25,849 nucleotides of DNA from positions 1-25,849 of the forward strand of contig CAYPJU010000086.1 of assembly GCA_964411125.1 (NCBI GenBank), read 5' to 3'. Shown here in pieces: positions 7,307 through 14,680 of this stretch. Position numbers and translations under genes: made by a program. Position 1 is the stretch's first letter; each line of letters opens with the position of its first letter. The notes under the pieces were generated by a model that saw nothing but the letters and a program-made list of their open reading frames with translations, made no database searches and had not been told where the DNA came from. Origin of the DNA: JBFIHF01 sp964411125. Its GTDB lineage: Bacteria; Myxococcota_A; Bradymonadia; Bradymonadales; Bradymonadaceae.

Positions 7307-7554
7307 AGCTCGCCGACGCCCGTAACCTCGGACCGAAGTCGGCGGCGATGCTCGCGGAACTCGACGTTCATACGCTCGAGGACGTGCAGGCGCTCGGAGC
7401 TGCGGAGGTTTTCGTTCGCGCGAAGGTCGTCGCCCCGAAGACGTCGCTGAACCTTCTGTGGGCGCTCGAGGGGGCGCTGCGGGGCATCGATTGGCGGGAG
7501 CTTCCCCCGGAGGTGAAACGCGCCCTTCGGCGGGAAGTGGCGGACGTGCTTTGA
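7303..7554 (+). CDS. TfoX/Sxy C-terminal domain protein
   Basis: 83 aa from a GTG that overlaps the preceding TGA by 4 nt. The sequence has the TfoX C-terminal signature: NLGPKSAAMLAELDVHTLEDVQALGAAEVFVR, then SLNLLWALEGALRGIDW. This helical helix-hairpin-helix-like domain normally follows a TfoX N-terminal domain in the competence regulator Sxy, but here it is alone. Stand-alone copies are common in many genomes and usually have no proven role in competence. Coupling to a secreted protease gene is surprising and may only reflect compact gene packing. Probably cytoplasmic. Confidence 0.88.
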   Translation: MKLADARNLGPKSAAMLAELDVHTLEDVQALGAAEVFVRAKVVAPKTSLNLLWALEGALRGIDWRELPPEVKRALRREVADVL

Positions 7555-7619
7555 CTGCCGTTCTCCGGTCGTTGGCACGCTGATGTTGACTCGCACGATC
7601 GACGTGGGAGGATAGCGGC

Positions 7620-8144
7620 ATGAACGCGCTCCGACTTTTGCTTCTCGTCTCGCTCGTGCTGTCGACCGGCTGCCTGACGCCGAAGGCTCACGAGAACCCA
7701 AAGACCACCCAGGAACTGCGGCACGTGCTGCAGGACTTCCACATGAAGATGCGGTGGGGACTCTGGGAACAAGCCTCCGCCTACACCACCGACAACTACC
7801 GCAACGAGTTCATGGGGCGGTACGAAGAGCTCGGCGAGGACTTCAAGATCACCGACCTGAACATCAAGTCGGTGAAGCTGGGCGAGCCGGTTTCGACGGT
7901 CGAAGTCGAGCAGCAGTGGTACGTGGAGCCGGACATGACCGTTCAGAAGAAGCGGTTCATGGAGTCGTGGGTCTTCCTCGCCGGGGCGTGGCGCATCAAC
8001 GAGCGGATTCCGAAGAGCGAGTACCGCGAGCGCCAGAAGCGTGAGAAGGCCGAGGAAGTGATCGAGCCCGAAGAGGCGGACGAGACGGTCGCGCCGCCGA
8101 CCGGCGACGATCCGGTCGACGACGAGAAACCGTTTCTGTACTGA
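7620..8144 (+). CDS. Small lipoprotein of unknown function
   Basis: 174 aa. GGGAGGATA precedes the ATG closely, a good ribosome binding site. Lipobox STGC gives Cys18. Residues about 28-140 (from TTQELRHVLQDFHMKMRWGLWEQASAYT to AGAWRINERIPKSEY) alternate helix and strands in a way that recalls NTF2/SnoaL-like lipoproteins, with a closing W-R-I strand; this is a weak structural impression. The C-terminal 35 residues are Glu/Asp/Pro-rich and probably disordered. It converges on the next gene, and a small palindrome (CTGAC-CTCG-GTCAG, 8141-8154) spans both stop codons. Confidence 0.85.
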   Translation: MNALRLLLLVSLVLSTGCLTPKAHENPKTTQELRHVLQDFHMKMRWGLWEQASAYTTDNYRNEFMGRYEELGEDFKITDLNIKSVKLGEPVSTVEVEQQWYVEPDMTVQKKRFMESWVFLAGAWRINERIPKSEYRERQKREKAEEVIEPEEADETVAPPTGDDPVDDEKPFLY

Positions 8145-8150
8145 CCTCGG

Positions 8151-9026
8151 TCAGCACGCCCGCCGCGTTCCCCACAACAGCTGCGACAACCACCCTTCCT
8201 GTTCGTCCATCGAGTAGGGCCCGACCCGAATACCGAGGAGTCGCGACGGCTCGACGGCGAACCAGCCGGTGTCGTCGCGCCGCGCCACTCCCGCGGGGAC
8301 CAGCACGTAGTCCAGCAGGTCGTCGGTCGATAGCTTCATCGAGTAGGCGCGACGACCGCCGTCGCCGTCGGGAAACGCGACGGGCGGAAACTCGTCACTG
8401 TCCGCCGGCAGACATTCGTCCCGAATCTGGGCGACGATCGCTTCGAGCACGGTCGCGAGCGCCTCGACGGGGTAGCGCCGATCGCGACGAAGTCCCCGCA
8501 AGATCGCCACGAGCGTTGCGATGGTGCCGAAGACCAACTCTTCGACGTGCAGGAGGGACTCCGTCTGTTCGGTGTCGCCGTCCATCGCGCCGACGTGTCG
8601 ACCGAGCCGCAGGCCCCACACGGGATGCACTTCGAGCGCCACGTAGAGCGCCGCCGCCGCCATCGGCGGGATGAGTCGGCAGGTGAACGCCTCGACCAAC
8701 CGCTGCGAGGCGCGCTCACGGGTACGCACGACGTCGGTCGGCGACATCATCGGGACGAACCCGTCGCCCGCGGCGTGAAACGCGCCGGCACCTGCCGCGA
8801 GCCCGACGAGGTTCGCCCACGAACCGACGGGGGTGTAACCGCATCGTTCGTGCAGCTCGCGGGCGACGCGTGGCGCCAGCTCCCACGGATGCACGGTGTC
8901 GAGTCGAGGACGTTCGTGGGCGAACGTCAGCAGGTCGACGAGCGCCTCGACCGGGTCCGCCGGTATCGGCACGGCCCGCGAGTCCGCCGAGTCGTTGAGT
9001 GATTTCCAAGCCTGGTACAGATCCAT
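8151..9026 (-). CDS. Hypothetical protein, family not recognised
   Basis: 291 aa from the ATG at 9026, chosen because GTGGAGG lies 8 bp upstream; an upstream in-frame ATG would add 18 unlikely residues. There is no signal peptide. The protein is mainly helical and has a hydrophobic helix CRLIPPMAAAALYVALEV near the middle followed by VWGLRLGRHVGAMDGD, and an acidic, Leu-rich second half ending RVGPYSMDEQEGWLSQLLWGTRRAC. The middle hydrophobic stretch might be a core helix rather than a membrane span. No catalytic or metal motif stands out. Codon use is like its neighbours, so recent transfer is not indicated. Probably cytoplasmic. Confidence 0.75.
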   Translation of the reverse strand: MDLYQAWKSLNDSADSRAVPIPADPVEALVDLLTFAHERPRLDTVHPWELAPRVARELHERCGYTPVGSWANLVGLAAGAGAFHAAGDGFVPMMSPTDVVRTRERASQRLVEAFTCRLIPPMAAAALYVALEVHPVWGLRLGRHVGAMDGDTEQTESLLHVEELVFGTIATLVAILRGLRRDRRYPVEALATVLEAIVAQIRDECLPADSDEFPPVAFPDGDGGRRAYSMKLSTDDLLDYVLVPAGVARRDDTGWFAVEPSRLLGIRVGPYSMDEQEGWLSQLLWGTRRAC

Positions 9027-9163
9027 TTCGCAACCTCCACAGAGTCGCCTCGAGGCGAGGCGGGGTACGACCATTCGCACGTACCGTTATCGGCAGCGGC
9101 GGCTGAGCGTTGCGAAAATAGTTCTGGGGCAGCCTCTCTGCCGCATGTAGTGCCGTCGTGCGG

Positions 9164-9370
9164 CCTACCAGCTCGCTATCGCTCGCAGGGGCCTACCAGC
9201 TCGCTATCGCTCGCANNNNNNNNNNNNNNNNNNNNNNNNNNNNNNNNNNNNNNNNNNNNNNNNNNNNNNNNNNNNNNNNNNNNNNNNNNNNNNNNNNNNN
9301 NNNNNNNNNNNNNNNCGGCCTACCAGCTCGCTATCGCTCGCAGGGGCCTACCAGCTCGCTATCGCTCGCA
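9164..9370. repeat. 28-bp tandem repeat interrupted by an assembly gap
   Basis: A unit starting CCTACCAGCTCGCTATCG and ending GCAGGGG occurs at 9164 and 9192, then after the gap at 9319 and 9347, each pair exactly 28 bp apart. All four copies contain GCTCGCTATCGCTCGCA. Copies directly abut the unknown bases on both sides, so the missing sequence is almost certainly more of the array. There are no unique spacers, so it is not a CRISPR. The plus strand of the unit has no stop codon in any frame, which produces spurious open frames across the region. Confidence 0.9.
9216..9315. other. Assembly gap (100 N)
   Basis: Exactly 100 unknown bases, the usual placeholder for a gap of unknown size. The true length of the repeat array is not known. 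Confidence 0.97.
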
Positions 9371-9463
9371 TGTGGAGGCCGTCCAAAAGATCCCCGGGTG
9401 TGGCCGCCGAAGGCGGCAAACCCGGGGATCGGTTGCACGTCCTCCATGCGAGCGATAGCGAGC
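9354..9463. repeat. Inverted repeat enclosing a large palindrome
   Basis: The repeat core GCTCGCTATCGCTCGCA (9354-9370) recurs inverted at 9447-9463, joined by TGGAGG (9373-9378) and CCTCCA (9441-9446). Between them is the nested palindrome at 9389-9430. Another hairpin (GCCGGT/ACCGGC, 9462-9478) follows. The whole looks like the closed end of a palindromic repeat element. Confidence 0.75.
9389..9430 (-). terminator. Perfect nested palindrome, likely terminator of the zinc-ribbon gene
   Basis: GATCCCCGGGT (9389-9399) and ACCCGGGGATC (9420-9430) pair perfectly and enclose a second perfect stem GCCGCC-GAA-GGCGGC (9403-9417). On the minus strand it is followed by TTTTGG and lies 60 bp downstream of the zinc-ribbon gene, so it can act as an intrinsic terminator. 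It is also embedded in the repeat element, so termination may be incidental. Confidence 0.55.
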
Positions 9464-9491
9464 CGGTCGATAACCGGCACCCCACGAGAAT

Positions 9492-10181
9492 CTATCGGAA
9501 GAGCCAATCGTCGAGCTTTCGCGCGAAGATCTCGAGGAGGTCGAAGGTCGTGGTCCCCTCGGGTCCGCTCAGACGGCGGACGATCTTGCGTTTGCGGCGG
9601 GCGCGGCGTTCCTTGCGCTCGGCGTTGGCCTGCCGCGCTTGGTGTTGGTCGACCGTGGCCTTGCTGAAGGCGGCGGCGGCGGCGGCGAGCTTCTCGTCTC
9701 GGCCCACGAGTTGGGCTTCGGGCCCGGGGTGGTTGCCGGCGACGACGCACGCCTCGCACCACCAGGCGCTCATGCGGCGGATGCAGAGCCGTCGTTCTTC
9801 ACCCGCGCCGCACCCTGCGCAGACCACGTAGTCGTCGAGGTCGTCGGCGGGGACCGAGCGCGGCTGTGCCACCTTGCTACGTTCGGAACCGTCGACCCAG
9901 ATTCCGCCGCAGTCGGGGCAGCGGTCGAGCTCGACGTCGTCGTCGAACTCGACGACGTGCATGCCGGCGCTGCAGCCAGGGCACGTCAGCGGGTCGTCGG
10001 TCGGCTCCGCGACGAACGCGAAGGTGCTCTCGAGCTTCTTGTCGTGGAATCTCTGCGCGACGAGCGAGTCGAACTCGCTCGCGTCGAGGTGCAGGCCGCC
10101 GCAGCGACCGCAGACGTCGACCTCGACGCCCCGGGTCTGCCGTACCTCGAGCGGCACTTCGCAGCGTGGACAGGCACGCAT
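9492..10181 (-). CDS. TFIIB-type zinc-ribbon protein
   Basis: 229 aa from the ATG at 10181, with GGAG about 10 nt upstream lying in the end of the preceding gene. Two classic zf-TFIIB units are visible: C4/C7 with C24/C27 (CPRC ... CGRCGGLHLD) and C67/C70 with C88/C91 (CPGC ... CPDCGGIWVD). A third, less regular set follows: C121/C124 with C142/C145 (CAGCG ... WWCEAC). The region about 170-210 is helical and very basic (ERKERRARRKRKIVRR), which could bind nucleic acid or acidic lipids. Such proteins are widespread and uncharacterised. It starts 4 bp after the stop of the lipoprotein gene at 10186-11136, so the two are one operon. Cytoplasmic; function unknown. Confidence 0.88.
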   Translation of the reverse strand: MRACPRCEVPLEVRQTRGVEVDVCGRCGGLHLDASEFDSLVAQRFHDKKLESTFAFVAEPTDDPLTCPGCSAGMHVVEFDDDVELDRCPDCGGIWVDGSERSKVAQPRSVPADDLDDYVVCAGCGAGEERRLCIRRMSAWWCEACVVAGNHPGPEAQLVGRDEKLAAAAAAFSKATVDQHQARQANAERKERRARRKRKIVRRLSGPEGTTTFDLLEIFARKLDDWLFR

Positions 10182-10185
10182 CGGG

Positions 10186-11136
10186 TCACTCTCCGTCGGC
10201 GGGCGCCGCTTCGGAATCCTGGCCGGCGGCGGGGGCCGAGCAATCGGTCCCCTCCTGCAGCGCCATGACGCGGTCGCGAATCTCACCCTCGAGCCCGGCG
10301 GGGCTCAACTTCTTCGCGTACTCGCACGCGAACTTCTTCGACGTCGCGATGCGCTCGTTGACCGTCGCGATCTCTGCGTCGCGTCCCGCGCGGCTCTCCT
10401 CGAGCGTCTTCGTGTACGCCTCTTCGTCCTCTTTGTTGCCGTCCTTCCTCGCCTGGTTGATGAGCGCTTCGAGGTGTTCGTCGCCGCTCCCGATGTTGCC
10501 GAGGGCCATCTCGAGCTTCGAAGCGTAGTCGCGGTAGTAGTCGACGACCATCGCCTGGAGCTCGGCGGCGAGGGCCGGGTGGTCGTTCTGCTTTGCCCAC
10601 GCGACGCTCTCGTCGAGGACCTTCTGCGCTTCGGCGCCGAGCGCCGTGGGGTCGGGAGCTTTTCCTCGCTCGCGGACGCGCATCGCGAGCAAGTTTTCGA
10701 ACCGCTCGATCCGAATCCAGGGCGAGCCCGGCATCTCTTCCTGAGCCTTCGCCAGAGCCGCCTCGCCGCGCTCTCGGGCGTCCTGAGGCGGGTTCTCCCC
10801 GGCGAGGTGACGGCGGGCGTCGCTGAGCGTCTCCCAGTCGACCTGGGTGAGGACCCAGACGCCCGTCTCGCTATCGATCCCGACGAGGTAGGTGTAGGGC
10901 CCGACCTTTGCGGCGCCGTGGAACTCGTCCTTCAAGGAGAGGTCCGTGATCGGCTCGGAACACGTGTCCTTCAAGATCTCGTCGGTTCCGCCGACGACCT
11001 CGACCGCGGCGAACTCGCCCTCGGCCTTCTTGCATTCTTCGAGCGCGCGTTCGACGACCTTTCGGACCTTCTCTTCGTCCGGGGTGCAGGCGGCTGCCGC
11101 GGCGACGGCCAGGAGGACCAGTGCTAGCTTCTTCAT
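10186..11136 (-). CDS. Lipoprotein of unknown function, largely helical
   Basis: 316 aa. The ATG at 11136 follows AAGGA and begins a lipoprotein signal (AAAC, Cys17). Residues about 20-130 are mixed alpha/beta with two cysteines (Cys35 in LEECKKAEGEF and another in KDTCSEP) that may pair. Residues about 135-290 are mainly charged helices, probably coiled coil (for example YRDYASKLEMALGNIGSGDEHLEALINQARKDG). The C-terminus is a short Ala/Glu/Asp-rich tail (APAAGQDSEAAPADGE). I do not recognise the family. It heads an operon with the zinc-ribbon gene, and its promoter must lie in the 103-bp spacer shared with the divergent amylase gene. Confidence 0.83.
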   Translation of the reverse strand: MKKLALVLLAVAAAAACTPDEEKVRKVVERALEECKKAEGEFAAVEVVGGTDEILKDTCSEPITDLSLKDEFHGAAKVGPYTYLVGIDSETGVWVLTQVDWETLSDARRHLAGENPPQDARERGEAALAKAQEEMPGSPWIRIERFENLLAMRVRERGKAPDPTALGAEAQKVLDESVAWAKQNDHPALAAELQAMVVDYYRDYASKLEMALGNIGSGDEHLEALINQARKDGNKEDEEAYTKTLEESRAGRDAEIATVNERIATSKKFACEYAKKLSPAGLEGEIRDRVMALQEGTDCSAPAAGQDSEAAPADGE

Positions 11137-11239
11137 TGTTCGTCCTTCGTGAGAGGACGTTTTCATACCTCAACCGTGCTCCCCGCGAAAGGTAGGCGGC
11201 AGGTTGCTTTGGCCGTTCAGCCCGCTACCCTGTCGCGCC

Positions 11240-13342
11240 ATGAAACGTGCGTTCTTTCTGACAACTCTCCTCGTCTCCTGCAGCGCTTCGGACACGAAGC
11301 CTCCGCGGGAGAAGCCGAACCCGCAACCTCTGGTGACGTGCGACGCGAAGGTGCGTTCGAGTGTCGCCGACAGCGTGGCGGGCGAGTTCACCGACTGGGC
11401 CAACGTCGAGCTGATCGACGGCGTTGCGACCTTCGAAGACCTCGAACCCGGCGAGTACGCGTACGCTCTCATGAAGGACGGCGAGGTTCTCGACACGCTG
11501 TCGGACGGCCCGACGAAGTGGTGGGAAGGGACCGAATACTCGCGGCTCGCCGTCGCAGACTGCGGGGTTCCCGCGCTGGAAGTGGTCTCGGCGGAGATCG
11601 TCGACGAGACGCTGCGAGCGGAGCTCTCGTTCCGTTCGGCGGTCGACGGCGCACGTGTCGATCCGAGCTCCGTGACCGTCCGGGTGGGGGGAGAGACCGT
11701 CGAGCCCGAGGTGGACGCGGCGACGGGCGCGATCGTCGTGGAGCGGGCCCTCCCCGACTACGGCAAGTACACGATCGAGGTGAGCGCGAAGAGCGCGGAA
11801 GGGGTGGACGCCGAACCGGTATGGCTTCCGATCTGGCACGACCCGGCGCCGTGGACGTGGCGCGACGCGTCGATGTACCTGATCTTCACGGACCGGTTTC
11901 GCGACACCGACGGCGAGGGGACTTCGACCCCCGACGGGGTCGAGCCGATCGCGGGGTACAAAGGGGGCGACTTCGCCGGGGTGGAGCAGGCGATCGAGGA
12001 GGGCTACTTCGAAGCGCTCGGCGTCGACACGCTGTGGCTTTCGCCGGTCTACGACAACCCGACCGGGGGCTATCTGGGCTCAGACGGCTCGTACAGGTTC
12101 ACCGGATACCACGGATACTGGCCGATCGATTCGGTGTCGGCCGAGCCGAACCTGGGCGGCGACGAGGCGCTGACGTCGCTGGTCGAAGCGGCCCACGAGC
12201 GCGGGATGCGCATCGTCTTCGACATCGTCCTGAATCACGTGCACGAGGACCACGGCTACTGCTCCGAGAACCCCGACTGGTGTGAACAGACGTGCGTCTG
12301 CGGCACGGACAACTGCGCGTGGGAGGGGGAGAACTCGCGGCAGCGCGACTGCCAGTTCGCGCCCTACCTGCCGGACCTCGACTACCGAAACCACGACATC
12401 GTGACGCGGGTCGTCGACGACGTCTTCGCGTTGGTCCGAAAGTTCGACGTGGACGGCCTTCGGATCGACGCTGCCAAGCACATGGACAAGGTCATCCTGC
12501 GGCACATCCGCGCGCGAACCGACGCCATCGAGGAGTCGGGCGGCGCGCCGTTCTGGCTGGTCGGTGAGACGTTCACCGGCGACCGAGGCCTGATCATGGA
12601 GTACGTGTCCGACGATCAGTTGCACGGTCAGTTCGATTTCCCGCTGTACTACGCGATTCGCGGTGCGTTCGCGTACGGCGGGTCGCTGCGGGATCTCGAG
12701 GCAGCGGCCGCGGAGAGCGAGCGCGCCTATGGCTCGGCCTATACGTGGATGTCGCCGTTTCTGGGCAACCACGACGTGGAGCGCTTCGTGAGCGCGGCGG
12801 CCGGCAACGTCGAGGGAGGCTTCGGAAACACGCCGGACCTCATGGCCCAGGGGGGAGAAGAGGTCACGCAGTGGGATCTCGTCAACCGGACGAGCATGGC
12901 CTACGCCTTCCTTCTGACGCAGCCGGGTGTTCCACTGCTGTACTACGGCGACGAAGTGGGCCTGGCGGGTGGTCCCGACCCGGACAACCGCCGGATGATG
13001 CCCTCGGCGCTGAGCGCCAATCAGCTCGAGCTCCTCGGGCGGGTCCAGCAGCTCGGCCAGATTCGCCGAGCAGTTCCGGTCCTCCGGCATGGCGGACGCG
13101 AAGAACTGTGGCTGGGCGACGACCTCTACGTCTACGTGCGCGACGGAGCCCCCGGCGATGCGGCGATCATCGCCCTCAACCGCGGCGGCCCCGTGACCGA
13201 GACGATCTCCATCCCCACCGCGCTGGGGCTCGACGGCGCAACGCTGGAGAGTCGGAATTCCGATCGGGAGGTTCGCGTTATCGACGGGCAGATCGTCCTC
13301 GAGCTCGATCCGTGGGAGTACGCGATTTTCACCCCGAAGTAG
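11240..13342 (+). CDS. GH13 alpha-amylase family lipoprotein
   Basis: 700 aa. The ATG at 11240 gives a lipoprotein signal (LVSC, Cys14). Residues about 30-120 resemble a CBM48-type early-set domain (GEFTDWANVEL ... LEPGEYAYAL), followed by a second beta domain (about 120-205). The GH13 barrel shows all four conserved regions: DIVLNHV, GLRIDAAKH (nucleophile D410), LVGETF (acid/base E443) and FLGNHDVERF (D512). A Cys-rich insertion with about six cysteines follows DIVLNHV (near 12250-12350), as in several myxobacterial GH13 proteins. The C-terminal beta domain (about 610-700) ends LELDPWEYAIF. The protein should hydrolyse alpha-1,4-glucans such as starch, glycogen or maltodextrins at the cell surface or in the periplasm. 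A candidate -10 box TACCCT (11226-11231) lies 8 nt before the start, with TTGCTT 16 bp upstream. Confidence 0.93.
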   Translation: MKRAFFLTTLLVSCSASDTKPPREKPNPQPLVTCDAKVRSSVADSVAGEFTDWANVELIDGVATFEDLEPGEYAYALMKDGEVLDTLSDGPTKWWEGTEYSRLAVADCGVPALEVVSAEIVDETLRAELSFRSAVDGARVDPSSVTVRVGGETVEPEVDAATGAIVVERALPDYGKYTIEVSAKSAEGVDAEPVWLPIWHDPAPWTWRDASMYLIFTDRFRDTDGEGTSTPDGVEPIAGYKGGDFAGVEQAIEEGYFEALGVDTLWLSPVYDNPTGGYLGSDGSYRFTGYHGYWPIDSVSAEPNLGGDEALTSLVEAAHERGMRIVFDIVLNHVHEDHGYCSENPDWCEQTCVCGTDNCAWEGENSRQRDCQFAPYLPDLDYRNHDIVTRVVDDVFALVRKFDVDGLRIDAAKHMDKVILRHIRARTDAIEESGGAPFWLVGETFTGDRGLIMEYVSDDQLHGQFDFPLYYAIRGAFAYGGSLRDLEAAAAESERAYGSAYTWMSPFLGNHDVERFVSAAAGNVEGGFGNTPDLMAQGGEEVTQWDLVNRTSMAYAFLLTQPGVPLLYYGDEVGLAGGPDPDNRRMMPSALSANQLELLGRVQQLGQIRRAVPVLRHGGREELWLGDDLYVYVRDGAPGDAAIIALNRGGPVTETISIPTALGLDGATLESRNSDREVRVIDGQIVLELDPWEYAIFTPK

Positions 13343-13399
13343 TGGTACAATCGCGTGACCTGGCGAACGAGAAGCCAGCCCGACGCGAGAAACAACGAC

Positions 13400-14668
13400 A
13401 TGGTCAGCGTCACAGACCGAAAGAGGGGAAAGGCGGTCGAGCGGGTGCTCGCCGTCCCGGGCCGGCTGCAGGCGTTGCGAGAGACCGACCTTCTCGATGC
13501 GCAGCCCGTCGAAGCGCTCGACCGGGCCGTGGAGCTCATCCGTCTGGGGACCGGCGCCTCGATCGCTCTCGTCTCCCTCGTCGACAACGTTCGACAGTTC
13601 TTCACCAGCGCATCCGGTCTGCCCTCCCCGCTGAGCGAAGAGCGTCAGACACCGCTCTCGCACTCCTTCTGCAAACACGTGGTCGCGGACGCTAGCCCCC
13701 TGATCGTGGACGACGCGACGAAGCATCCGCTCGTGTGCGACAACCCCGCGGTCCCGGAGCTCGGGATCCAGGCCTACGCGGGGATTCCGATCCGGACCGG
13801 TGACGGCCACATCCTGGGGAGCGTCTGCGCGGTCGATGCGGTTCCGAGGGAGTGGACGGAGGACGAGATCAGAGTGTTGGAGCTCGCGGCGGCGATGGTC
13901 GAAGACCACATAGCGCTACGGCGAAGAGCGTGGCGCGCAGAAGCGTCGGAGAAGGAACTCGCGGCGATCCACGAATCGCTCCTCGCCGACTCGCTCGACC
14001 AGGACAGCGCGGTTCGTGCGGCGACGCACGATCTTCGTTCGCCGCTCTCCGTGCTGATGCTCGGGGTCGCCCATCTGATGTCTCACGACGCGACCCGAAC
14101 CTATCCAGAGCTGCGCAAGCTCCTCGAGACGATGCACCGAAACGCCGAGCACGCGTCGTCGCTCATCGCGACGATGCACGACCTCTCCCGACTCGCCGCG
14201 GAGACGAACGTCGTCGAGCCGGGCGGGGCGACGGACCTCCACGAAATCGTGCGCGACACCCTGCGCGATTTCGAACAGGAGAACGGCCCGCGGATCGAGT
14301 ACCGGGCCGCGGAAGACGAGACGCTCGAGGTCGCGCTCGACCCCACCTCGGTGCGGCGCTGCATCGAGAACCTGGTGGGAAACGGACGACGTTTCGCGCA
14401 CGAGGTGGTGCGGATCACGGTGCGCGAGCTCGTGGACGAGGTGGAGATCGTCGTCGAGGACGACGGTGACGGCCTCCCCACCCGCAGCGACTACGCGACC
14501 GTCTGGAAGCCGAACGTGCGGTTCCACGAGTCGAGCGGACTTTCGGGGAGTGGACTCGGTCTGTCGATCGTGAAGGAGACGGTCGAGCGGGCTGGCGGCT
14601 CGGTGAGAGGGCTCCCGTCGCGGCTCGGTGGAGCGCGGTTCGTCATCACCCTCCCTCTGGCGGAATGA
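13400..14668 (+). CDS. GAF-domain sensor histidine kinase, cytoplasmic
   Basis: 422 aa from the ATG at 13400. A GTG at 13355 is in frame, but TACAAT (13346-13351) looks like a -10 box that would start the RNA at about 13358, which favours the ATG. There is no membrane segment. Residues about 35-170 form a GAF domain with the phrases SHSFCKHVV, VDDATKHP and YAGIPIRTGDGHILGSVCAVD. The HisKA dimerisation helix follows, with phosphoacceptor H210 in THDLRSPLSVL. The ATPase domain shows the N box (CIENLVGNGRRF), DDGDG and GSGLGLSIVKETVERAGG. No response regulator is adjacent, so it is an orphan kinase here. It begins 58 bp after the amylase gene, and could share its transcript. The ligand of the GAF domain is unknown. 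Confidence 0.9.
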   Translation: MVSVTDRKRGKAVERVLAVPGRLQALRETDLLDAQPVEALDRAVELIRLGTGASIALVSLVDNVRQFFTSASGLPSPLSEERQTPLSHSFCKHVVADASPLIVDDATKHPLVCDNPAVPELGIQAYAGIPIRTGDGHILGSVCAVDAVPREWTEDEIRVLELAAAMVEDHIALRRRAWRAEASEKELAAIHESLLADSLDQDSAVRAATHDLRSPLSVLMLGVAHLMSHDATRTYPELRKLLETMHRNAEHASSLIATMHDLSRLAAETNVVEPGGATDLHEIVRDTLRDFEQENGPRIEYRAAEDETLEVALDPTSVRRCIENLVGNGRRFAHEVVRITVRELVDEVEIVVEDDGDGLPTRSDYATVWKPNVRFHESSGLSGSGLGLSIVKETVERAGGSVRGLPSRLGGARFVITLPLAE

Positions 14669-14680
14669 GTCGCGCCGGGG

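Noticed and set aside
6065..7621. Minus-strand open frame of 518 codons opposite the metalloprotease
   Set aside because: Antisense shadow; low-complexity Arg-rich translation with no motif.
8141..8154. Terminator between converging genes
   Set aside because: The palindrome CTGAC-CTCG-GTCAG is short, spans both stop codons and has no T run.
9164..9370. CRISPR array
   Set aside because: Units are directly adjacent with no spacers, and there are no cas genes.
9150..9667. Open frames running through the 28-bp repeat and the gap
   Set aside because: The repeat lacks stops in all plus frames, so it is open by chance, and the frames include unknown bases.
12080..13909. Long minus-strand open frame (609 codons) opposite the amylase and kinase genes
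   Set aside because: Composition is Arg/Asp/His/Val-rich as expected for the antisense of GC-rich genes, it shows no domain, and the plus-strand genes have intact catalytic motifs.
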